A stretch of DNA of 64,000 nt, from assembly GCF_001577835.2 (NCBI RefSeq), contig NC_029532.1, positions 5,542,512 through 5,606,511 of the forward strand, in the 5' to 3' direction. Under the pieces are notes generated by a model. That model was not told where the DNA came from. It ran no database searches and saw nothing but the letters and a program-made list of their open reading frames with translations. How positions within the stretch are numbered: position 1 is the first letter of the stretch; each line of letters opens with the position of its first letter. The stretch comes from Coturnix japonica. Its lineage: Eukaryota; Chordata; Aves; Galliformes; Phasianidae. Shown one piece after another: positions 58,001-64,000 of this stretch. The translations under genes were made by a program, and so were the position numbers.

Positions 58001-61000
58001 GAAGTTCATGGCTTGGACCTATCAGCTCGATGGAACCCAGTATTTTAATTGATGTCTTACCTGCATATATCTAATCTGAAGCATGCAGAAACACAAGAAA
58101 CCAATTAGCATTACACACTTGCTATGGCAACAAAGCTTATAAAAAAAAAGAAATCCCATATGTAGACAGGAATGTGGGTGATCATATTAAAAATAGATTT
58201 CTTGCTTGAACACAGGGAGGAAAGGGAGCCAGAGCCACCAAACCAGCAATGTCCAAGAAAACAGAGAATACTGCAGAGGGCACAGCAACAAACTGCCCTC
58301 AGTGCCCCTAATCCTGCACCAGCTGTGGACAAGGTGTGAAGTGATGGATGCCTCACACAGCACTAACATGGTCCTTGAATTGCTTGCAGCCAGACCTGAG
58401 CACCAGACTGCAGCCTCCCAGTGCCACCCAGCATTGCTACGTGCCTGGTGTGGAGGGGATCTGTCACTGAGCTTGTTTTGCTCTGGGCAGTTGTGCTCCA
58501 CTGCCATCTGCAGTTTGCAGGCAGCAGACAGTAATTAGAGTTTACACGAAGGTGGCAGATATTCAGAGGATGGGAGACAATTTGGAAGCTCATAATGTGA
58601 TGGAAAGCTCCTCCCAAATCTATGCCAGCAGAAATCAGGGCAGCCCTTCTCTTCCCTGCTGCATTATTCATCACTCACGGATCCCTCACTTAATTTTATC
58701 CTCTCCCTTCTCCCTCTATCACAGCTCTAAAAAACAAATGTAAAGAGTTACCATGGGCTGCTGAACTTCCACCCGGATGATATCTTCGTAGATATCATCG
58801 CCTTCATCTTCACAGGGGACGCAGTCATAAATATCCTCCCCCAGATCATGCTCACTGCAATGAGAAGGAGAGAGACTGAGAGTTAACAGGGAGGCACGTT
58901 GATGGCATGGGATGGGGAAGCCAACAACTGCTCATTGCTAGGGAGGGAGAGCAACCATGGCAATAAGAAAAGTCAGCTGCCACCCAGAGGGGACATTAGA
59001 AAGTGATGGTGCTCAGTACTTAACCACCACATGAGTCTTAACAAAGGTAAGACAGGCATTAATTACATACAAATATGCTGAGGTGTAAAGCAGTGCTCAG
59101 ATGCAGCAATCACCATTTCTATACCACGAAGTGTGGAGCAGCAGAGCACATCTGTTTGCAAAAACTGATCTTTATTTCCTTTCTAAATGGAGTTCTTTCT
59201 ATTTTTAAAAGCAGATTTATTTAATAAAAGTTTGGGGGATTTAAAATAAATTCACTGGCATGATGTATCCATCCCATTCTTCCATAGTGATGCATTGCAG
59301 CTGCTGTAATAATGCCCACTAATAGCTGGTGATCCATCTTCCCCTTCCCAAGCGTTGCCGTCACCGTTATTATCTGTACCAATATTTATATTCTCAGCTC
59401 CTCTCCTCATCCAGAGCAAGTAACTCCTGCTTCCTGATTAATCTTCCCTTCTCGGATTGCTGGCTGCCTCTCCATACATCATTTCCCTGCTCAAAGGGCA
59501 CTATATAGTTGAGTTGGTCAATAGATCCCTACGCATCAGTATCCAACCGTTGCCCCAAATCCAAAACACAGACAGCTCCCACACCATAGGGCCAATAGGA
59601 AAGATGTTTCTATCTCATTTTAGCTGGGTGAAGCCTTGTTTATGAACACACATCCCTGCTGTGTTGCTGACAAGCACCAGAGCCTGCTGGTGCCCAGCCA
59701 AGTAGCACGGAGCAGCTCTCCTGGAGCAGCCTGCCCAGCTGCTGGCACTGCTGCTCTGATCACTCCATCACTCATATTTTGTCTGCCAGAAGTGAAAAGA
59801 TGCACTGCTCACACCCTACAACTAAAACAGAGAACAGGCATTGGGTCATTTTCACCTGGAGCAGCAACCTATGAGCTCTCTATATTTTAAATGCTGGAAG
59901 GAGTGAGAAAGCAAGGCAGGTATTTTGAGCATTTATCATGGCAATAGGCTCTGCATCCTGAGCATGCTACACACCGACTGCACAGCTTGGGCATGGTCTG
60001 AGATGTGATTTGAGGTCAGATCCTCTCCTCCTTCTTCACCAGGAATTTACACCTTCCTTAACAGCAGCAGACTCTGATTGTTACCCATAGGGATCAGAGC
60101 CTGCATTAGGAGGTTCATGGAGAGCACTGGGGTAAAGAAAGGGATTCTGTTCTCCCTTCAGAGCTAACACCAGCGTTTGCAATTACTGTTATTATGATGG
60201 ATATAATCATCTTTGGCCTGGCAGCATCTTGCCCAGCCAGGAAAGCTCATTCAAGACAAAAAAAAAGTAAAAGCTTTTCTTATGTAAGGCAATTTCCGGC
60301 ATTCCCAGTGCTGTTGGCTGAGCTTCTCCCCCCTGGCAATAACTGCTCTGTGCAAACACCCTCCACCGCAGTGAACCAACCATGCCAAAACCCACCCATA
60401 CCACAGCACTGCTTCACTCTGCTGATGAAAAACCCAGAGCCATCAGGATGGGCAAAAGGAAGAGGGAGAAGGAGCTAAAATAAGACATCCAACAACCAAA
60501 CCCAAACTCCCAGCCCTGTGGGCCGGAAAGTGGAGCCTTATAATCTCCAAAAGGAGCCTCAAAGAGTTACAGCAATGAATGTAACCTTAGGGACAGCCCA
60601 AGCAGGACACAAAAACCGAGTGATGAAGAAGAAAAGATGTGTGCAAGCCCTATGGCTTGAGTGTCCTGGATTGCAAAGCAATTTATTTCTGGCTGGCATG
60701 TGTGGTTTTTCCAACACAAAAAAAATAATGAGAAAAGTGGCAGCTAACTTATCATCAAACCTTGGCTTCTCAATTCTTCTCTGTTGTTTCTTTCTTTAAT
60801 ACTTTTGAGAGATTCTGCTGATCGCATCATTGCTTTGGGAGATAGAACAAAGGTGAAAGCAGGGAGAGAAATACAAGAATATAACAAAGAAGCTCATGGT
60901 GGGGGATAGCTTATGGACCAGGCCTGTGCTCTAATGAATGGCACTGTTTGGACCAGCCCTCCCCATCTGCCTCATTGCTCCCAGGCTGCCATCTGGCCAA

Positions 61001-63378
61001 TGGCTGAACCTTTTGGTTCTCCTTCCCCCTTTCCATCATCACCAATTGTTTCTTTAAATAAAAAGAGAAAATAAATAGTTATCGCCGTGAAATTGGCTGT
61101 AATGACCTCCTGGATGGGCAGCCCAATGTTGGTGATAGGATAATCTGTATGGAAAATGAGCCCTGGCCCAAAGGTAGGAGCAAGGCACCTCCGTATCCAG
61201 CAGGCTCCCATGTACTTACTGCCTGTGGGCACATGGCTCACTTCTGCACCTTCCTTGTCCACCCTCATGGACAAGTCTGGTTCCTTCTGCCCCCCCAGAT
61301 CTGCACCTCCATCACACACTTGTTCATGACTGGAATGCTTTGCTGAGCAGGAATTAACCCAAAGTATCAGCCACAATTAGAAAACTTCACACCAGTGCCC
61401 AAAACCCTCCGATATCACAGTGAAATGTGAAACACTCCAAAGGGCAAAAATAACCCCTTGGATAACCTGTAATATCTGTGCACAAATAACAGCACAGAGA
61501 TATGGGGGTGCTTCTTTTGCAAGTGAGAAGATTGCTGCGTGTGGCTTTGCTGTTTGACAGCAATATATTCCATGCATTTTGGGTCACTTTACTGCTTGCT
61601 TTGCAAACCATTTCTTCGTCTCTGACATGACATTTGGGACTCACTCACCTCCCCAGGGCTGCTGGGTGATGAGCAATAGGAAAGGCAAAGCTGCTGGGGT
61701 GGACTGAGTCACTCCCAGCCTATGAATGATGCCCTTGTTCTGCTGCTTCAAGATGGGCAGCTGTTAAGAAAGAGCCCTCTCATGCAGCCCTGTGGTTTGC
61801 CAGCATGCCACATGGGTGCCCAGAGCAAGCAGCAAGCTGCAGAGAAGCTTCCTTGCAGAGATGCTCCTTTATCAGGGCAGAAAGGGGCTTGTGAGGTTAT
61901 TTTTCCTGTTGCAGATGAATGATATCTCCATCTCATAGGCTGTGCCTCTGCACAACAGAGCACTGATTTCTATGAAGGAATTTGTGAACTATCCCCACGC
62001 TTATTTACACACTGCCTTCCCCACTGCCCCCATGTGATGGTATAAAGAGCAGCTGAATAACAATCCCTCAAGTGAAGGGATGAGGAGCAGATGGGGCAGC
62101 TCTGAGCCTCTCAGACCCCAATTCATGCAGAGCCTCATCCCATATCCCAGGGCTGTTGCAATGACAGAGAGCAGCAAAGCAGTTATAAGCAGCTAATGCT
62201 CATGGGTCAGAGCAGAATAACCTGCTGCAAGGCCAAGTCAGCTCGTGCACAAACGTTTCTCCAATTAGAAGCACTCGTGTGTGTAAGAATGAGGAATTTT
62301 AAAACTCAGTGTGAAAGAGAGGGGGGGGGGGGTGGATTGAAGAATGCTATTCTTGAAAGGATCCTTTTATAAGTTAAAGTTGCATTAAACTGCAGCAGTT
62401 GGGACCAAACCACAAGCAGGGGATGGCAGTATCCTCTGTTCCTGTGCTGGCAATTTATGATTTACTTTTGTAATAACTGAAGCCATAAGGAACTCATTGG
62501 ATTAAGGAGCTTATTATTTACGTTGTGGAACGATAATATTTAACTGCGTAAATCCGCACATCCACCCATATGGATTCTCTCTCTGTATGAAACAGAGAGC
62601 ACTTCATAAGCACAGCCCCGGCCCTGCCAGAGCCAGGGGGAATACTGCCATCAAATTCCAATCGGGCCAGCACTTCAGCAGATACATTTTAGTTCAAGGT
62701 TGTTTAAAAGCCTGTTATATCACCAACACAGCTCAGGGCAGCAAATACAGGCACCGGAGTGGCAGATAAATATAGATGCAGGATGCCAACCGGAGCACGT
62801 AGCATTGTGTGTGAGGGACTGGCACTGATTTGGGGCATCCCTGTCCCAGCAAAGGGTTCATTGGCTGCTTTGCCCTGCACAGAGAGTGCTGCACTCCTTG
62901 GTGCATTTACAACTAGCTTTGCAAACCATATTGCTTGCAAAAACATACATCACACAGGTGTGTGTACTGCATCACACCCCAACACAGAGGTACTTGGAAG
63001 CCACCATAGGGATTACACCCAGGGTTTCTGCAGCTGAGGGGGCCCAGCAGTTGGGTTAGGGTTCAGGATAGGGTGTTTCCCAAAGGCTTGACCCCAGCCT
63101 GACTCACAGAGATGTCTCCTAGGGCTCTATGTGGGAAAGGACAGACTGTCATAAGAGCCCAACAATCTCCTGGCAGGACAATCAAAGCAGCCAGCCCGGC
63201 TCCCCAGGCCCCACTGTCAGACTCTGTCAGACTATATCAGATATTGCTGGAATTAAATTGCATCTTTTCCCACTGCGTGCCCTCCCTCCCTGCAAAGGTG
63301 AGGACTTACTCAGCCAACTCCTCCAGGCTCCGGTACACATCATCGTCATTCTCCGTGGTCTCCTCTGAAGGGAATGGC
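39956..63378 (-). CDS. VAV2: VAV2 guanine-nucleotide exchange factor, 27 exons (5' part outside)
   Basis: Rho/Rac exchange factor and adaptor, switched on by tyrosine phosphorylation downstream of growth-factor and immune receptors. Phase-consistent exons encode 751 residues plus stop. With the human length for the missing 127 residues this gives 878, exactly the human size, so human numbering is used. Order: acidic region with Tyr142, Tyr159, Tyr172; DH (about 195-375); PH (about 405-510); C1 zinc finger 524-572; SH3 (about 590-655); SH2 (about 673-770); SH3 (about 816-878). Exons: 63378-63310, 58854-58752, 58075-58061, 57372-57274, 56616-56548, 56095-55995, 53672-53573, 52785-52690, 52272-52204, 50181-50095, 48420-48335, 48194-48062, 47900-47886, 47472-47363, 47106-47005, 46917-46829, 46285-46269, 45986-45965, 45081-44954, 44764-44690, 44350-44298, 43550-43434, 43348-43261, 43173-43050, 42497-42411, 40697-40543, 40003-39956. 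The CH domain lies beyond the right edge. Confidence 0.97.
40147..40181. repeat. 13-bp tandem repeat (GATGCAGCTCTTA)
   Basis: Two exact copies plus a partial third, in the last VAV2 intron. Confidence 0.85.
40543..40697 (-). CDS. VAV2: VAV2 exon: C-terminal SH3 (residues 812-863)
   Basis: Codes [40 protein letters not shown] and [16 protein letters not shown]-like ARYNF and the WW pair mark the SH3 ligand groove. Confidence 0.97.
40698..42410 (-). other. VAV2: VAV2 intron before the C-terminal SH3 exon
   Basis: A 1.7-kb GT-AG intron with an (AT)8 run at 41447-41462. No exon or clear CR1 copy is seen. Confidence 0.75.
42411..42497 (-). CDS. VAV2: VAV2 87-nt cassette exon (residues 783-811)
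   Basis: Codes [19 protein letters not shown] and a Ser-rich stretch ending PFWS, the linker between SH2 and the last SH3. Phase 1 at both ends, so it can be skipped without breaking the frame. From memory, a shorter human isoform lacks this segment. Confidence 0.93.
43050..43173 (-). CDS. VAV2: VAV2 exon: end of SH2 (residues 742-782)
   Basis: Codes [34 protein letters not shown] and the basic linker RTFTRSP; ends in phase 1. Confidence 0.96.
43261..43348 (-). CDS. VAV2: VAV2 exon: middle of SH2 (residues 712-741)
   Basis: Codes [20 protein letters not shown] and EAKKFESLL; the H-I-K segment belongs to the phosphotyrosine pocket. Confidence 0.96.
43434..43550 (-). CDS. VAV2: VAV2 exon: start of SH2 (residues 673-711)
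   Basis: Codes [20 protein letters not shown], then [18 protein letters not shown]. The Arg in YLIRER is the conserved phosphotyrosine-binding residue. Confidence 0.97.
43808..43935 (+). mobile_element. CR1 LINE fragment, 3' end
   Basis: Forward CR1 with CATGGAGGAGCTGTAGGTAT, CCCTGTTCACTGCAGGGAGT and CCTTCTGACTCAAATGGTT. In a VAV2 intron, so antisense to the gene. Confidence 0.85.
44298..44350 (-). CDS. VAV2: VAV2 exon: SH3-SH2 linker, 53 nt (residues 656-672)
   Basis: Codes [17 protein letters not shown]; a proline-rich linker ending in phase 2 inside a Trp codon. Confidence 0.95.
44690..44764 (-). CDS. VAV2: VAV2 exon: end of N-terminal SH3 (residues 631-655)
   Basis: Codes [20 protein letters not shown] and [13 protein letters not shown] is the SH3 C-terminal signature. 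Confidence 0.96.
44954..45081 (-). CDS. VAV2: VAV2 exon: N-terminal SH3 (residues 588-630)
   Basis: Codes [39 protein letters not shown] and WWE; starts by completing a Gly codon. Confidence 0.96.
45654..45724. repeat. 27-bp direct repeat
   Basis: CATCATGCATGGGCAT followed by GTTCCATCACT occurs at 45654-45680 and again at 45692-45724, the second copy with six extra bases in its middle. In a VAV2 intron. Confidence 0.85.
45965..45986 (-). CDS. VAV2: VAV2 22-nt microexon (residues 581-587)
   Basis: Codes DLLSAGP plus one base, between TTTGCAG and GTAAGG. It corresponds to human DLDASGAGPG in the C1-SH3 linker. Confidence 0.88.
46269..46285 (-). CDS. VAV2: VAV2 17-nt microexon (residues 575-580)
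   Basis: Codes the end of Gly plus SSADQ, between CTTGCAG and GTATGT. It must be included or skipped with care: alone it shifts the frame, but it fits the phase-1 end upstream and phase-0 start downstream. Confidence 0.87.
46829..46917 (-). CDS. VAV2: VAV2 exon: second half of C1 zinc finger (residues 545-574)
   Basis: Codes [20 protein letters not shown] and LEIIPPCKM. Supplies zinc ligands Cys554, Cys557, His562, Cys565 and Cys572. Confidence 0.96.
47005..47106 (-). CDS. VAV2: VAV2 exon: first half of C1 zinc finger (residues 511-544)
   Basis: Codes [20 protein letters not shown] and [13 protein letters not shown]. His524, Cys537 and Cys540 are the first zinc ligands; spacing H-12-C-2-C-13-C-2-C-4-H-2-C-6-C is complete across the two exons. 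Confidence 0.96.
47363..47472 (-). CDS. VAV2: VAV2 exon: end of PH domain (residues 475-510)
   Basis: Codes [20 protein letters not shown] and [16 protein letters not shown]; the PH C-terminal helix with its Trp. Confidence 0.96.
47886..47900 (-). CDS. VAV2: VAV2 15-nt microexon SHGKM (residues 470-474)
   Basis: Reads TCT CAT GGA AAA ATG between CTTTCTAG and GTAAGC. Phase 0 on both sides, so it is an optional five-residue insert within the PH domain; identical to human SHGKM. Confidence 0.93.
48062..48194 (-). CDS. VAV2: VAV2 exon: PH domain (residues 425-469)
   Basis: Codes [40 protein letters not shown] and DIKK. Confidence 0.97.
48335..48420 (-). CDS. VAV2: VAV2 exon: start of PH domain (residues 397-424)
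   Basis: Codes [20 protein letters not shown] and IVNHTKQD; ends in phase 2. Confidence 0.97.
49570..49655 (+). mobile_element. CR1 LINE fragment, 3' end
   Basis: Forward CR1: GGGCATGGTGGGACGGGTCG, then ATAATCTCAGAGGTCTTTTC and CAACCTTAATGAGTCTGTGG. In the VAV2 intron at 48421-50094. Confidence 0.85.
50095..50181 (-). CDS. VAV2: VAV2 exon: DH-PH linker (residues 368-396)
   Basis: Codes [20 protein letters not shown] and EFQSSIENL, the last DH helix; phase 0 at both ends. Confidence 0.97.
50182..52203 (-). other. VAV2: VAV2 intron between residues 367 and 368
   Basis: A 2.0-kb GT-AG intron. I see no exon, recognisable repeat or RNA gene. Confidence 0.75.
52204..52272 (-). CDS. VAV2: VAV2 exon: DH domain (residues 345-367)
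   Basis: Codes [20 protein letters not shown] and AMQ; phase 0. Confidence 0.97.
52690..52785 (-). CDS. VAV2: VAV2 exon: DH catalytic core CR3 (residues 313-344)
   Basis: Codes [20 protein letters not shown] and [12 protein letters not shown], the most conserved helix of Dbl-homology domains, which contacts the GTPase. Confidence 0.97.
53573..53672 (-). CDS. VAV2: VAV2 exon: DH domain (residues 279-312)
   Basis: Codes [20 protein letters not shown] and [13 protein letters not shown]. Confidence 0.97.
53900..54040 (+). mobile_element. CR1 LINE fragment, 3' end
   Basis: Forward CR1: GGAGGGGGCTCTGAGCACCT, GGTAGAGCTGCGTGTGTCCC, then CCCTTCTGACTCAAATGATT. In a 2.3-kb VAV2 intron (53673-55994) that otherwise shows nothing. 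Confidence 0.85.
55995..56095 (-). CDS. VAV2: VAV2 exon: DH domain (residues 246-278)
   Basis: Codes [20 protein letters not shown] and [13 protein letters not shown], ending in phase 2 inside an Arg codon. Confidence 0.97.
56548..56616 (-). CDS. VAV2: VAV2 exon: DH domain (residues 223-245)
   Basis: Codes [20 protein letters not shown] and NLE; phase 0. Confidence 0.97.
57274..57372 (-). CDS. VAV2: VAV2 exon: start of DH domain, CR1 helix (residues 190-222)
   Basis: Codes [20 protein letters not shown] and [24 protein letters not shown] is the first catalytic DH helix. Confidence 0.97.
58061..58075 (-). CDS. VAV2: VAV2 15-nt microexon IRYMQ (residues 185-189)
   Basis: Reads ATT AGA TAT ATG CAG between GCTTCAG and GTAAGA. 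Phase 0 on both sides, so it is an optional five-residue insert between the acidic region and the DH domain; identical to human IRYMQ. Confidence 0.92.
58752..58854 (-). CDS. VAV2: VAV2 exon: acidic regulatory region (residues 150-184)
   Basis: Codes [20 protein letters not shown] and [14 protein letters not shown]. Tyr159 and Tyr172 are the autoinhibitory phosphorylation sites known in Vav proteins. Confidence 0.97.
58855..63309 (-). other. VAV2: Largest VAV2 intron in the window
   Basis: A 4.45-kb GT-AG intron between the two acidic-region exons. It holds a 12-G run at 62321-62332. No exon, RNA gene or recognisable repeat family is seen. Confidence 0.75.
62321..62332 (+). repeat. Poly-G tract (12 G)
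   Basis: Twelve consecutive G follow a GA-rich stretch, within the largest VAV2 intron. Confidence 0.9.
63310..63378 (-). CDS. VAV2: VAV2 exon: acidic regulatory region (residues 128-149)
   Basis: Codes [20 protein letters not shown] and LA, with Tyr142, the first regulatory tyrosine. The first base completes Arg127 from an exon outside the window. Confidence 0.96.
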
Positions 63379-64000
63379 CTGCAAAGGAGATGGGAACAGC
63401 TTTACTGGTGCTCCTGAACCCCATTGAACTCAGCCTGGCCTGGAACATTGCACCAGACAGGGTTGGTTCACAAGCAGAATATACTGCAAACACATTTGTT
63501 TCTATTGAGGCACCAGGACATTGTCTTGGCTGCTCCCCACAGGCAGCGCTGGCACAGCAGGACAAGGAGCAGGTGGTGAGGGGGGCACCAGCTGAGCACT
63601 GCAATGAGGAGCTGCACTGCCCAGCAGCACCCCAGGCTTTGTACAAAGAACCTGCTAGGAAATCAATCTGCATCCAGCAAGTCTTCATAGAATCACAGAA
63701 GTTGGAAAAAACATATGAGACCATCAGGTCCAACCCCAACCCAACCCCACCATGCCCACTGACCATGCCCCCATGTGCTGCATCTACATCCACTAGGACC
63801 AGAGCAAGGGAGTCCTCACAAAAGCAGGACTCCCTCATGTTAGCAACACTGCAACAGCTGAAAGAACCTAAAACCTTGGGGGGATAGAGAAAGGACACCA
63901 GAAGGGCAAAAGGAAGGAGAGGGGGGAAGTAGATTAAAAAGAGAAAGGGAGAGGAGTGCAGGGAAAAGCAAGAATTCCTTGGCTCGTTCTGAAGTAATAA
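63379..64000 (-). other. VAV2: VAV2 intron running off the right edge
   Basis: Non-coding apart from one CR1 fragment. The exons for the calponin-homology domain must lie beyond 64000. Confidence 0.8.
63684..63800 (-). mobile_element. CR1 LINE fragment, 3' end
   Basis: Reversed CR1 tail TTCATAGAATCACAGAAGTT, then CAGGTCCAACCCCAACCC and CCACCATGCCCACTGACCAT. In the VAV2 intron at the right edge. Confidence 0.9.

Noticed and set aside
1-64000. tRNA, rRNA, CRISPR arrays, retroviral or Polinton-like elements
   Set aside because: I looked for cloverleaf-type segments, spaced exact repeats, long terminal repeats and reverse-transcriptase, capsid or envelope-like frames and saw none that could be supported.

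Overview
The window is vertebrate nuclear DNA and almost certainly avian. Three split genes are readable exon by exon, introns are short, and the interspersed repeats I can recognise are chicken-repeat-1 (CR1) LINE fragments. Gene order and compactness fit a bird microchromosome; the block matches human 9q34, where DBH, SARDH and VAV2 are also neighbours. A galliform such as chicken is my best guess for the species. That rests on general resemblance, not on a search.

Layout: positions 1-5309 are non-coding DNA upstream of DBH. DBH (dopamine beta-hydroxylase) runs on the + strand from 5310 to 15264 in 12 coding exons giving 619 residues. A non-coding gap of about 2.5 kb, holding the two 3' ends, separates it from SARDH (sarcosine dehydrogenase). 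SARDH lies on the - strand from 34136 down to 17724 in 20 coding exons giving 913 residues, with a probable non-coding first exon near 34709-34806. After about 2.6 kb of intergenic DNA, VAV2 follows on the - strand. Its stop is at 39956 and its 3' UTR probably ends near 37460. Twenty-seven VAV2 exons reach up to 63378 and encode residues 128-878 in human numbering. The calponin-homology exons lie beyond the right edge. DBH and SARDH converge tail to tail; SARDH and VAV2 are head to tail.

All exon boundaries were placed by reading splice sites by eye and checking that each reading phase joins. Every junction is GT-AG except one GC-AG intron in SARDH. The three genes are functionally unrelated: noradrenaline synthesis in secretory vesicles, one-carbon/choline catabolism in mitochondria, and Rho-family GTPase activation at the cell cortex. 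I see no operon-like logic, no RNA gene, no virus-derived element and no new system. The points worth a second look are gene architecture (a GC-AG intron, four VAV2 microexons and an 87-nt cassette), G-quadruplex-like tracts at both ends of DBH, ATTA motif clusters, and a decayed minisatellite just upstream of DBH exon 2.
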